Source of the DNA: Bugula neritina
Lineage: Eukaryota > Bryozoa > Gymnolaemata > Cheilostomatida > Bugulidae
Assembly (NCBI GenBank): GCA_964035545.1
Contig: OZ037771.1
Coordinates: 10,423,408-10,487,407 of the forward strand
Direction of reading: 5' to 3'
DNA: 64,000 nt
The notes under the pieces were generated by a model. The model did no database searches. It saw only the letters and a list, made by a program, of their open reading frames with translations, and was not told the origin of the DNA. Position 1 is the stretch's first letter. Each line of letters opens with the position of its first letter. Both the position numbers and the translations under genes were made by a program. Shown piece by piece: positions 1 to 11,829 of this stretch.

Positions 1-774
1 TTGTGGTATTGCAACCTACTCTGCATTGACATGCCTTCTTTTGATTTTTTTTCTTGTGCCCAATGCAAAATGACTACCTAACTCAAACAACATTTAGTGC
101 TCACATGCATTGCATATTATCACTAAAGCTATAGCTCTTAACATGTAATGTTGTTTTTGGACCTTTGAACCCTTTGAACACAGCGTAGAACAGTCACTAG
201 TTATGCTGTCAACCTCTTATAAACATTTGATTTATAGTGCCTAGTTGCTTGATAATTTACAGCTTACAAACTTTGCCATTTACATAATAATGCATTGTCG
301 CTGGTCAACTTATAGGCTTGTAGGAGTTATCTCCCCTGTATAATAGTTTTGTTTTGTTTAATCATCTAACAATAGGTCAATTCATTATTGTTATTTCATT
401 TAAAAGTTATTATTTATTAGATTTTATTTTGTAACTATGGAAATCAGTTATTACGCAAACAATTGAAATGCATTTAATTTTTAAGGTTTCACACAAATGA
501 TTTATACAAATATAGTCCTATTGATATCGAAATAATCGCGGGCGTGGGTTACGACTTGAGTACTTGCAATTCTTGTATAGTACATGACTTGATTTGACTT
601 GAAAATTTTTACGGTCCACATGTTCTAGATCGTGTGGATCACATATAACCTCATTAACAAATATATCCAGCTGTAGATGGGTTGATGAGTGGTAATTTCA
701 TAAACATAAAACTATGAGTAACATTGCAGGCTGTTGCTAGTTGATCAGTTATAAGTTATTTTAATTGGCTTTAG
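1..774. other. No gene seen; probably intron of the coiled-coil gene
   Basis: AT-rich sequence without a convincing open exon, RNA gene or tandem repeat. The first exon I can support begins at 775, right after a TTTAG acceptor. This stretch is therefore most simply read as an intron of that gene, whose upstream exons lie outside the window. I could not exclude a short exon. Confidence 0.4.
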
Positions 775-3700
775 AATCTGGATGATGTTGTTAATGGGTG
801 GCAGAAATATGAGCAAGAAACTAAACATATGAAAAACACATTGAGTCACAACATATGCAGGTAATTTAGTTTAACATTTTGCCATTAATCTGTGAGAGTT
901 TGTTAGAGTTACTAATTACCAGTGTGAGTAGATTTGAAGATCTGCTAATGTGTAGACCTTTGTTGGCGTAGGCCTATAATGGTTGCCGGGTTTATAGCAG
1001 CAACACAATTTGTGTAGAATATTGAAATTGTTGAACAATTTACATTTAGACATCACAGAAAATAACAATTCAGTGAAATAAATAATTTGAAGTCATGAAA
1101 GCAACACAGTTAAACTTTCCCAAGGCACAGACAGTTCTGATTGCAGTTGTTATAATACTTGTGAAGGTTGGAGGCAGAGGTGGAGGAACAAAAGTTATAT
1201 GCTGCTAATCTGGCTACAGATTTAAGTAATGCAGTTGAGGAACTGAAAAGAGAGCGAGAAACAAGCAGAGACTTTGCCAGAGATTCGCATGAGCAGGTGA
1301 GGTAACCTGCTAGTGTCACAGCACCTGCTAGTGTCACAACACCTGCTAGTGTCACAACACCTGCTAGTGTCACAGCACCTGCTAGTGTCACAACACCTGC
1401 TATGTGACAGCGCCTACTAGTGTCACAGCACCTGCTAATGTCACAGCACCTGCTAGTGTCACAGCACCTGCTATGTGACAGCACCTACTAGTGTCACAGC
1501 ACCTGCTAGTGTCCCAACATCTGCTAGTGTCACAGCACCTACTAGTGTCACAGCACCTGCTAGTGTCCCAACATCTGCTAGTGTCACAGCACTTGCTAGT
1601 GTCACAGCATCTGCTAGCGTCACAGCACCTGCTAGTATCACAGCACCTGCTAGTGTCACAGCACCTGCTAATGTCACACCACCTGCTAGTGTCACAGCAC
1701 CTGCTATGTGACAGCACCTACTAGTGTCACAGCACCTGCTAGTGTCCCAACATCTGCTAGTGTCACAGCACCTGCTAGTGTCAACACCTGCTAGTGTCAC
1801 AGCACCTACTAGTGTCACAGCACCTGCTAGTGTCACAGCAGCAGCTGCTAGTGTCACAGCACCTGCTATGTGACAGCACCTGCTAGTGTCACAGCACCTG
1901 CTATGTGACAGCACCTACTAGTGTCACAGCACCTGCTAGTGTCACAGCATATGTTAGTGTCACAGCATCTGCTAGTGTCACAGCACCTGCTAGTGTATGC
2001 TGTCGTATAAGGCACTCATTCTAGATGTGGTATATGTTTTACCTGTTTAACTTCAGTATACTCGATGTCAAGAAGACCTGACTGATGCAAAGAATAGCTT
2101 AGCTAGTGAAGAGGAAAAGGTACTAAGGCTTCAGGTTGAGGTTGCACAGGCTACGGAAAGCAGACTTCGTGTGGAAAAGCAGTTGGAGAGTTTACAGTCT
2201 ATGCTTGAACAGGTGGGTGTCACAAAATGGTTTGGAGAAATTGGTAAACAAGCTGAAGTAGTTTAGTAGGTTTTAGTCTCTTATACTTGATGCTGCCATA
2301 TACATGCATTGACCTCAGTTCTGTGTAGGTGAAATGATTGATTATATATGTAAACCTAATTACTTATGTGCATGGCAAGGTTTGAGTTTAGTACAGCCCT
2401 TTTGTTTAGATCTAAGCCAATGTTTTTACAAACTTCATTTGAGATAGAGTGGCTACCATGCCAAAGTTGTGACCCATTCATAGATGTTTCATCTAAGTTG
2501 GAAGACTTTCTTGGATCCTAATGGTAGTGTTTATTATGATGCATCTTACAGGAAAAAGAAAAGTTCAAGAAAAGAGAAGAGGAATTGCTGAACAAAATAA
2601 ATGACATCACCAGCGTGCAGATAGCTGTCCTCGAACAGGAGGCTGTGAGTAAAACATTTTCTCTACTCATTGTAATAACAGTCCTAGCATTGACTGCAAC
2701 ATGCATTATGCCTTGCTATCAGCAATATTGCTCCGGTATTCCCTTTACACTGTGACAGAGCCAGCAGCTCAATGTTATGCTTGTGAGTTTGATAGAGATT
2801 ATCTCAGTTATACAGGATCTGACATCAACTCTTGTTATGACAAACCCTTCATTCACACTTACTGCACTGTACACATAACAACAAATATCAGCCATTTTTA
2901 CAAATGTCTGAGCTTCCTGTACGGCGTTGCGGTACGTTAGGATGAAGCACTGCTTGAATAAAAAAAGTTGCAGCGGGCTCCTACTGGACAGAAAAACTTT
3001 TGCTTCATTTCATTGGATATAATTACCCAATGGAGTGTCATAGATTGTACCTAATAGCCCGGTGAAAACTTCAGCTTGGACACATTAAAAATGGGTGATA
3101 TTTTACATTATGGCCTATGTAAGGCATGTGTGAATGAGGGGAAAGGCTAGCAAACATTTCACACTAATCTGAACAACAAACTGTTGTTATTAATTACATT
3201 TCTTGGCTACAACTTTGTCTGTTCCAACATAGATTTACCTTATCTCACGGAGCATCGGTGGTTCAGTGGTAGAATTCTCGCCTGCCACGCGGGAGGCCCG
3301 GGTTCAATTCCCGGCCGATGCATTTTTTTTCTAGTTTTGTAATTGAACCACTACGTTTATTTTCCACTTTTAACTTGTGAAAATCTTATAACTTAAACTT
3401 GTCTAAATAACTTTCTCTCACGCACTGTTTGATTTTTGCAGCGTTGTTTGATATTCTAGGCCCGTACGAAGGCGCAAGAAGAAAAACTTGAAGAACTTGA
3501 CGCAAAAGCAAGAAACTTAGAGCAGGAAGTCGAGACGCAACGTCATCTAGTAAACTCGAAGGGTAAAGAAGTAGAAAGGCTGCAGTCATTGTTGGAGTTG
3601 ACGGAAGCTAAGCATGAAAATACACAGCGTCAGCTAGAGTCCAAGCTGCGTATAGAGTTGGAACTTCGAGTTAGTGTACTTTTCAGTAGCAGTCTAAGTA

Positions 3701-6700
3701 GTCAATAAGAGACCATATTATACCTCTAAAACGCTTTGTTTTAAATGTTGTAGGTGTCACAGGCTAAAGATGATGCACTCAAACGAATGGCAGACAATGA
3801 AATAAGCCTACAACAAGCACACCAGAGACAGCTAGCCGACGTTGTGTCAGATCATAATCGGCAGCTTGGTTAGTCAACCCCTTGATATGAGTGGTTTAAT
3901 TAAAAAACGTAAATTACCAGCAAATAATGGCACATTTTGTACACCTTTCAAAAATAAATGTCCTTTAGAATTAGTTTTGCTATAATGAGTATTTGATGAA
4001 AATTTGTGATTGTGTTACTTAAAGGACCATACATGAACCAACACGTGTTTTTCCTAGTTGATGGATAAGTTGTTAGCTGCAAACCTTGAGTTTTGCCACC
4101 TGCTTTACATCGTTACCATATCCCATAGTCACATGATGTAACAGTCACATGATGCATTGTCACATGATACTACAGTCACATAATACATAGTCACATGATC
4201 CTATGGTCGCATGATACATAGTCACATAATACATAGTCACATGATCCTATGGTCACATGATTTCTGCATGTATTACAGGGGCGATGAGAGAGAGATATTC
4301 CAATGAGTTGAGTAGAGTGAAGACACAATTTGAGGATCAGGTAAGACATTTAATATTGTTTAGGATGTATCTGATCTTTTTCTATGTACATTATATTCCA
4401 CTTTACACTTGAACTGTACACGTTGTACTTTACTATATGCTATGCTATTGCTATGTTATATTTTACTGAACCACGTTATACTAATATATACATGTCTCCT
4501 TTACTTATGTCAATAAATAATAATTCTTTGTATTTTACTCAATTATGCACTGCACTATACTACACTATACTTACACTGACTGCACTATGCTATTCTATAA
4601 TACACTATACTATATATACTACACTACGCTATACTTGACAGGGTTGGGGTAATTGTAATTTGTAATTGGCTGTAATTAATTACATTTTTTCAAGTAATTG
4701 AATGTAATTTGTAATTAATATATGAAAATGTAATTGTAATTTGTAATTAATTACATATCTAATGTAATTGATTTTTACAATTACTTTATAATTACATGTC
4801 AATTACTTCAAACTTTTAAATCTTAAAACATTCATTCTTTTCCTACCATGCCTACTGTTAAATAACAAGTTCAGATTAAGTGAATATAATATAGGGTCAT
4901 TCCATGCCAACTCACCAAATGGCCTGTGCCTTTGCGTCTCAGGTTTTGTTCATACTTACACCAAATAGACCTACACATGTCCTAAGTACTCTTCTTAAAT
5001 ATTTTTGGTTTGACACAAAAACTTTTTGAAAAATAATTACTTTTGTGGACAAAAGTTGAGAAAAATTTTGAGGGAAATTTGTGATTTCTACTTTTAGACC
5101 AATCTATAAACCTCCATATCTCAATCATTTTTCTCAATTGAGCCTTAAAATTTGCTGTGCAATTTGATAATACCTACCAATTTGCACTAGTAGCAACACA
5201 TGATACAGAATATTTTGTGTGCATATATGGTAAGCCATTGAATATAATTAAATTTTTGTAAATTTTTGTAAAAATTTCAAATATTCGCCACATTAAATTT
5301 TAAGGCTTCGTCTAGAAACATGATTGAGATATAGACGTTTATAAATTAGTCTAAGAGTATAAATCACAAATATTCCTCAAAATATTCTCCAACTTTTGTT
5401 CACAAAAGTCGCCATTTCTCAAAAAAGTTTTTGTGTCAGTTCAGAAATATTCACGAATAGTACTCCGGATATGTGTAGGTCCATTTAGTGTAAATATGAG
5501 CAAAATCTGAGACACAAAGGCGTGGGACCCCTTAAAATTTGGCTAATTTGGCATAGAATGACTCTATCGTATCACTGTTAAGAACAAAGAAGGTTCACCA
5601 CTGTCAACATTGCCCCTGGTAGTTGGACTCTAGAAAGACACTGTATAAATTATATTTATCCCTTGTGAGAACAAAAGTAATTATAATTGTAATTAATTAC
5701 ATTACCATGTAATTGTAGTTGTAATTAATTACATTACTTTTTAACTGTAATTGTAATTGACAAACCTTCATGTAATAGTAATTAATTACATTTACATGTA
5801 ATTGACCCTAACTCTGCTATACTACATATATTATACTATGCTACACTATGCTATACTACACTATATACTATACTCCGCTGTGCTATGCTATACTATACTG
5901 CACTACACTATACACTACATTATACTATACTACACTACACTATACACTACACTATACTACACTATACACTGTACACTATACTACATTATATACTATACTA
6001 CACTACACTGTACCACACTATACTATGCTTGTACTTTATTGCAGGTGAAAACTGCGGAATCTGCTCTTGGAGATGCTAAACAAGAATTAGAAGAAGCCTT
6101 GACTCAGAAAGAAGCTGCCGAAAGCCAAAGAGAGGATCTCACGAGTCGTCTGCAAGCTGTCCTGTCTCTGCTAGGCACTGTGGGTACTCAGGTGTGTAGC
6201 ACAAACAGCTCTCCACAATAGTATATCTCGTTCTTTGTTTTTATAACTGAAAAGTTTAATTATATTTACTAGGGATATGTCTGAAAACTGAGTTGTGTGA
6301 AATAGTTTTGTCTTTTAATTTCATTGTAAATAGAAGCAGTAGAAGTATTAATAGAATTGTATTAACAAAGTCAAAGATTTGAATTTCAGGTTTGACATAT
6401 CCGTCTTTACATAGCAAAAGTTTGATGTTGTATCCTCACTTCATATCATTAAGGAGTACAATTACCGATTAACCCGTCTCCTAATCACATAACAATGTAA
6501 CTATACAGTACGAGTAGGCGTGTATCTCTTGTCTGTCTGTGCTTACAGGCCACTTCCTCCTCAAAGTCTATGAGTCATATTCGACTTTCCAGCAGACCAT
6601 CTAGTAGAAATTCCTCCAGCTTACTTCGCACTACCAGTACGTAATTTACTGCAGGCGTTCAGTGTAACTCACTGCAGACGTTCACTGTAACTCACTGCAG

Positions 6701-9700
6701 ATGTTTACTCTAACTTACTGCAGGCGTTCACTGTAACTTACTGCAGACGTTTACTGTAACTTACTGCAGACGTTTACTGTAACTTACTGCAGATGTTTAC
6801 TGTAACTCACTGCAGATGTTTACTGTAATTTACTTCAGGCGTTCACTGTAACTTACTGCAGGTGTTCACTGTAACTCACTGCAGATGTTTACTGTAAATT
6901 GAAGTTTATCGTGACATCCTTAATGACTTGTTTCCCTTTTAATTTGAGTCTTTTAGTTCACACAATGTAATGCTCAAGTACTGTGTTAAGTGCTGTGTCA
7001 AGTACTGTGTTACTTCAGTTGGTAGATTTAGATATCAGTCTGTACTGCATGCTCTTGTATAATTTTCAGCTCTGCACCCACAACCACCTGTCTATGTTGA
7101 CACACTTAGCTCACCTAAATCTTTGAAGACACCTGACATGGACTTGTCACCGAGCGCACCTACTAGACCTCCCGCACCTCAAACTTCTAATGACCATGTC
7201 TACACCTTTTCATGTATTGTATCTCTACACTGTAATTTACAATAGTAGTAATTATTTTCTAGCGTTTCAAATTTGTATATTGAATATTAATCTACTATTC
7301 AATGCATGCACTTGATTAAAACGGAGCACTCTTGTGTAATTTATATTATACTGAAGATTGCATGTGTGTAGCTGAGGCTCCCCATGTCACCCCAAATACT
7401 GACACCAGCTCAGAATATATTGATGCGTCCCGACCTTCTGAGCCCAAGTTCACTGGCAAGATGATAGAAGAACCAAGGCAAGTACCTGAACATCCACAGC
7501 TTTACCAAAGTCGGCAGCACACAAAGGACTCGGGCAAACTGGAGTGTCAAGTTGATGATGAGAAAGACCATGATGACAGCGGCAGCGTTGTTTCTACTAC
7601 AGAGACCTTCGAGATGTAAGTATGTGCTAGCCACGCCTACCTTTGAGATGTAAGTATGTGCTAGCCACGCCTACCTTTGAGATGTAAGTACATACTTGTG
7701 CTATGCCACACTATTTACAGTTATGTGATATGAACATGCGTTGTAATTGTGTTTCAGTGGAGAAAACGACTCTGAATACAGACACCGGCGACAAGCTGAG
7801 CTGCAGGACTATATTAAGAAGGTATAAAATAGCAACTCAGGATGTGTGTTGAGTACATGTGTTTGAACTTTTTGTTGAAAGTGTTATTTTGAAAGGCATT
7901 GTGGAACTCTAGTATTATTTATTCATGTTCTGACTGCTTGGCCTATAGATGTGTGAGTATTAGTCCTTAGGGGTATTAGTTCTTAGATGTATTAGTCCTT
8001 AGGTGTATTAGTTCTTAGGAGTATTAGTTCTTAGGTGTATTAGTTCTTAGGGGTATTAGTTCTTAGGGGTATTAGTTCTTAGGTGTATTAGTTCTTAGGT
8101 GTATTAGTTCTTAGGGGTATTAGTTCTTAGGGGTATTAGTTCTTAGGGGTATTAGTTCTTAGGGGTATTAGTTCTTAGGGGTATTAGTTCTTAGGGGTAT
8201 TAGTTCTTAGGGGTATTAGTTCTTAGGTGTATTAGTTCTTAGGTGTATTAGTTCTTAGGTGTATTAGTTCTTAGGGGTATTAGTTCTTAGGAGTATTAGT
8301 TCTTAGGAGTATTAGCTCTTAGGAGTATTAGTTCTTAGATGTATTAGTTCTTAGGGGTATTAGTCCTTAGGTGTATTAGTTCTTAGGAGTATTAGTTCTT
8401 AGGAGTATTAGTTCTTAGGAGTATTAGTTCTTAGGAGTATTAGTTCTTAGGGGTATTAGTCCTTAGGGGTATTAGTTCTTAGATGTATTAGTCCTTAGGT
8501 GTATTAGTTCTTAGGAGTATTAGTTCTTAGGAGTATTAGTTCTTAGGGGTATTAGTTCTTAGGGGTATTAGTTCTTAGGAGTATTAGTTCTTAGATGTAT
8601 TAGCTCTTAGGTGTAAAGTTTGTGTGGTGATTGTATTATGGTTGCTGCTTCTGAGTGTTCAACTATTATTTTGGTGAGTGCATTGCTTTAGTTCTGTGTA
8701 TTTCAGTTACTCAACAGGTCTGTGGGTGACCCTCTGATTGAGACCAGAATTGATCTGGATGAGTCCCACATCAGTGTCATCAGTGGTATTCAGGAACATT
8801 CTGTCATCCTCCACGATGCTGTCAGTACATTCTGTTTAAACCTTAGTCATAAACGTAGCTTTGGGCTTCATTATATATTCTTACTTAGTTCCGGGCTCCA
8901 TTGTCATTCTCTCGTCCTAGTAACTGTGTTGTGTCTATTATTTAGAAAAGTAGTCAATTCCTTACATGAAGTTTTACAGAGGATAGACAGTTAGCTGCAT
9001 GAAGAGGTTAAAACTAGACCTGATCTTGAGAAGTTCGGAATGATGACTCAGCAGATCTGTGTTGTATCGAGTAGCTCTACCTCCTCTCTTGTAGAATCAC
9101 TCCCCTAAGAAGAAGGCGTTCCAACAGGAAGTGTTGCAACATGACCATACACCTCCTGTGAAAGGATCCTCTAAAAAGGTCAACCCCAAAGAGATAGCAA
9201 GTCTGATCACCAAGTACGGGGGCGAGGGTAAGACCCCCTCCACATCTGAGTATCTGGAGTATTTGAAGACTGTGGCTGTTAACAACCACACTGGCTTTCT
9301 AAAGGACTTGTAAGTTAAAGTTGCTGCACACCAGCACTTGCTTGCGGGGTGGGATAATTCCCATTTTCCCAATTCTAGTTTGAGTTAAATTCCACGTGTG
9401 TCTAGTTACAATAACTAAATTTTCAAGACAGCACATTAATTAAAAAGGAAGTGCCTTTGCTTTGGCTTAATGTAGAGCATATATGTAGAGGTATGATGTA
9501 AGAATATATGTAGAGGTATGATGTAAGAATATATGTAGAGCTATGATGTAATAATATATGTAGAGGTATGATGTAATGATATATGTAGAGCTATGATGTA
9601 ATAATATATGTAGAGCTATGATGTAATAATATATGTAGAGGTATGATGTAATAATATTATATGTAGAGCTATGATGTAATAAGTATTTGACTGCTGGAAA

Positions 9701-10462
9701 TACTAATAATTAGTGTTCTTATAAGGCTGTGTAATGCTGTTTTGACAACAAAATACAGGTGAAGAACTGTGCAGCTATAGTTCTGCTGGATGTGATGTTA
9801 TTACACAAGATGTTCACTTGGGACTTGTTTTACAGCTTGCTATGTCCACACTTCATGCACTAAACTACATACGCTCAGGCCATCTCTGCTCTGTTTAGGT
9901 CAATTGGCTTTTTGCTGCGATCTGTGATGCTATGATAATTAAAAGTTTTGGTTTTATTTTGTCTCAACTACTACAACACATACAAGTTAGTATAACAAAC
10001 TGTTTGCTTTCTACCACCTCCTAACCAGCTGTCTGCTGTGATTGAATTTGCAGTGTCAATTCTTCAACCCTGAGAAAGGCTGCTGCTCCAGTTGCCGCTA
10101 CTAAACGAGATTTAACAGATTCATTTAACGCTCCAACTCACAAACCTTCAGTAAGCTTTGGCTCTTTTGTAAATATGACTTTAAAAGTAGTGAGTCTGGT
10201 ATAAGTTTGTTATTGAAGATTAATTGCTAATCTGGTAATTTCTCACAGAACTGCCTTTGTAAGAATTTCATGTATACCATAATAATGCTCACATATCGTG
10301 CTAGTTGGTGTTGAAGCTTCACCGTTTGCTCCTTAGACTGGTAACTCAAGAGTAAAACCTTCCACACCTGAAAAGTCCACCCTCAGCAGGCAAGCAAAGG
10401 GCAAAGACAAAACAAAAGTTAAAAGACATTCTAGCTCAAGATCTCAAGCTGCTTGGAAATGA
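775..10462 (+). CDS. Coiled-coil protein, 5'-partial, 16 exons, unrecognised family
   Basis: I do not recognise this gene. Exons, all phase-consistent with GT-AG introns: 775-860, 1167-1296, 2057-2212, 2552-2644, 3460-3669, 3754-3868, 4279-4340, 6045-6191, 6549-6636, 7070-7213, 7372-7615, 7758-7821, 8707-8820, 9095-9309, 10054-10150, 10337-10462. They give 696 visible residues. Residues 1 to about 333 are highly charged heptad-like sequence (for example LEAEVEEQKLYAANL), typical of a long parallel coiled coil. A Ser/Pro-rich linker follows, with motifs such as PTRPPAPQ. Next comes a compact acidic segment (RIDLDESHISVISGIQEH) and then a probably folded module containing NPKEIASLITKYGGEGKTPS. 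The C-terminus is basic and Ser-rich (KVKRHSSSRSQ) and ends with TGA at 10460-10462. The overall plan resembles centrosomal or ciliary scaffold proteins, but that is only an architectural impression. The donor exon ending at 7213 is the least certain boundary. Introns hold minisatellites, one tRNA-Gly and a transposon. Confidence 0.85.
1304..1996. repeat. 18-bp intronic minisatellite
   Basis: Tandem units of the type CCTGCTAGTGTCACAGCA begin within a few bases of the donor at 1297 and fill nearly the whole intron 1297-2056. Because 18 is divisible by three, long spurious open frames run through it on both strands. Occasional CTATGTGACAG variants recur, which suggests unit-by-unit amplification. 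Confidence 0.95.
3252..3322 (+). tRNA. tRNA-Gly (GCC)
   Basis: A 71-nt tRNA with a paired acceptor stem (GCATCGG with CCGATGC), A box TGGTTCAGTGG, B box GGTTCAATTCC and anticodon GCC at 3294-3296. A run of eight T at 3324-3331 is a Pol III terminator. It lies in sense orientation in the intron 2645-3459 of the coiled-coil gene. It is identical in sequence to the four copies in the POLR1A intron but shares little flanking sequence with them. Confidence 0.97.
4129..4263. repeat. Short imperfect CACATGATACATAGT tandem repeat
   Basis: Degenerate units of about 14-15 bp (CACATGATAC plus ATAGT or variants) end about 15 bp before the acceptor at 4278. No coding signal. Confidence 0.8.
4384..4635. 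repeat. ACTATACTACACTA low-complexity tract, left part
   Basis: Loose repetition of ACTATACT/ACACTATAC words. The same sequence type resumes at 5816, directly after the inserted element 4636-5815, so the two tracts were probably one array before insertion. Confidence 0.8.
4636..5815 (+). mobile_element. AT-rich terminal-inverted-repeat element, copy A, with a nested foldback
   Basis: The left end reads AGGGTTGGGGTAATTGTAAT and the right end reads, in reverse complement, AGAGTTAGGGTCAATTACAT. These are imperfect terminal inverted repeats followed by long TAATTACAATT-rich subterminal tracts. The word GCTATACT flanks both sides (4628-4635 and 5816-5823), compatible with an 8-bp target duplication. 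The surrounding tract is rich in that word, however, so this is weak. No transposase is encoded. An inner foldback spans 4891-5567. It lies in the intron 4341-6044 of the coiled-coil gene. Copies B (53812-54990) and C (55339-57362) are elsewhere in the window. Confidence 0.85.
4891..5567. mobile_element. Inner foldback (MITE-like) element nested in copy A
   Basis: The start ATAGGGTCATTCCATGCC pairs with the inverted end GGCATAGAATGACTCTAT, and the two arms stay similar for about 300 bp towards the centre. Copy C of the outer element lacks this block and copy B has it. It is therefore a separable insertion rather than part of the outer element. Confidence 0.75.
5816..6034. repeat. CTATACTACACTA low-complexity tract, right part
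   Basis: Continuation of the tract at 4384-4635 beyond the inserted element. It runs to within about 10 bp of the acceptor at 6044 and is open in three plus-strand frames, giving spurious ORFs rich in Tyr, Thr and Leu. Confidence 0.85.
6655..6897. repeat. 23-bp intronic minisatellite
   Basis: About ten units alternating CACTGTAACTTACTGCAG with a short ACGTTTA/ATGTTTA spacer. It starts 19 bp after the donor at 6637. Each unit carries CTTACTGCAG, which looks like a 3' splice site. Confidence 0.9.
7606..7690. repeat. Tandem triplication of an exon end plus 5' splice site
   Basis: The exon end GAGAT and its donor GTAAGT (exon ends at 7615) recur at about 34-bp spacing, giving three near-identical GAGATGTAAGTA strings. 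Because 34 is not a multiple of three and the unit contains in-frame stops, use of the downstream copies would break the frame. The first copy is the one that joins in phase with the exon at 7758. Confidence 0.85.
7953..8618. repeat. 16-bp intronic minisatellite
   Basis: About forty units of ATTAGTTCTTAGGGGT with one- or two-base variants, filling most of the intron 7822-8706. Every unit ends in TTCTTAG, an acceptor-like string. Confidence 0.95.
9474..9681. repeat. 24-25-bp intronic minisatellite
   Basis: About eight units of the type ATATATGTAGAGCTATGATG followed by TAATA or TAAGA, in the intron 9310-10053 of the coiled-coil gene. Confidence 0.9.
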
Positions 10463-10980
10463 TTTTGTTTGAACTCAATTTTTTACCAAGTTTATACCGT
10501 CCAGTTCCTACTTTATTATTTTTTAAGGTTTTTTATTTGGTTTCATGCAAAAATTTTACAGTATTTATTTAGTGGTTTGTGAGAAGTTTAAATATTGTGA
10601 ATGCAAGTGAAAATGTATGTGTGGTGTTGTTTTGTTAGTTGCTGCGCACAGCTAAAGGGGATTATCTTGTTACCATTTTCGCACATGTATTTTTCGTTAG
10701 TTGAATTATATACAGTGATATTATTGAAAATTGAAAAATCACTTAGCTTTAGGCTTTTTTGCTAGATACACATATAGTTAGTTGTAATAGTTCAGCTGGA
10801 AACACCCCATGGTAACATTTGTCAATCTCCTAATTTTCATTCTATAATTGAAGTAAAATGTGTCTGTGCAGTTTGTAGTGTTGTGCGAAGCTGTGAATTT
10901 TATTTTTCTTACATGAGTTTCAGCCTGTTGAATCTAAAATTCTTGTGTCTGTGTAGTTGATGTTTTGGAGTAAATTATAT

Positions 10981-11016
10981 AATAAAACTAGTTTTATCAA
11001 ACCTGTATGCAATAAA
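10981..11016 (+). terminator. Polyadenylation signals of the coiled-coil gene
   Basis: Two canonical AATAAA hexamers, at 10981-10986 and 11011-11016, lie about 520-550 bp after the stop codon. Sequence between the stop and here is AT-rich with no other gene, consistent with a 3' UTR of about 0.55 kb. Confidence 0.6.
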
Positions 11017-11208
11017 GAAGTTGCTCTGATATCAAATTTCTAATGTTGCTAGTTTGCAATGACCTGCTACAAACTAGGGGCAGAGTTAATTCATTGCTGT
11101 GACTATCAAGAAAAGAGTACCTACAATTAATTCATGGCTAAAGATTCATATAAGAGAATCGGTAGTTGCTAGAAGCTTCAAACTGAGAGAAATGTCGAAG
11201 TATATGCT

Positions 11209-11212
<4 letters not shown>

Positions 11213-11285
<73 letters not shown>
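11213..11285. repeat. (TA)n microsatellite at the left edge of the Penelope-like element
   Basis: More than 30 TA dinucleotides run directly into the left terminal copy of the retroelement. A second TA tract lies beyond its right end at 14202-14281. Confidence 0.95.
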
Positions 11286-11290
<5 letters not shown>

Positions 11291-11781
11291 GAATTGAAAT
11301 GACACAGTTAAAATTGATAAAACATTTTATTACTAATAGTTTCATGTATGTTAAAATATACACTCTTCAGATAAAATGTTTAAATCTACTAAAGAATATA
11401 TTACATGGTACTATTTAAGTAGTAAAAAGCTGAAAAGCTGGCGGATTAATGATATTTAAAAAAAGCTGGTAAGCATATTGTATGGATTATAGAATGCTCA
11501 TGTAACGCTTTCTAAAACAAATGCCCTCGCATGTCTACATGTAGAAATAAAATCACTTCTGGTGTTTAATGAAGCGTATGTTGGTTTGTATACTATAAAA
11601 TATTTCTCCCATAGACATAGGTGGCAGAGGGGGGGTTTTATTGCACGGTCGGGCATGTTTTAAAATTCTCCATTGTATGTTATAATCTATATTCTTGTCT
11701 TTTAAAGTCCAGACATATTTACTGAGCTCAGTGGAGTTGCGTTTATTGTTATGTTTAAAACTGGCTATATGGTTACGATAT
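11283..11781 (-). repeat. Left inverted terminal copy (pseudo-LTR) of the Penelope-like element
   Basis: Reverse complement of 13644-14144 with very few substitutions and a one- or two-base difference at a G/C run. Similarity stops at GGTTACGATAT on the inner side and at the TA microsatellite on the outer side. Confidence 0.9.
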
Positions 11782-11829
11782 TAAGGCTCCTTTTTTAGTT
11801 GAGCTCTCTTAATAGTATACTGCTACATA

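Noticed and set aside
1110-1914. Cys/Ser/Asp-rich and Val/Thr/Ala-rich repeat ORFs on both strands
   Set aside because: Artefact of the 18-bp minisatellite.
2701-2940. 79-codon plus frame in an intron of the coiled-coil gene
   Set aside because: Lies between exons 2552-2644 and 3460-3669, which join in phase without it; no supporting features.
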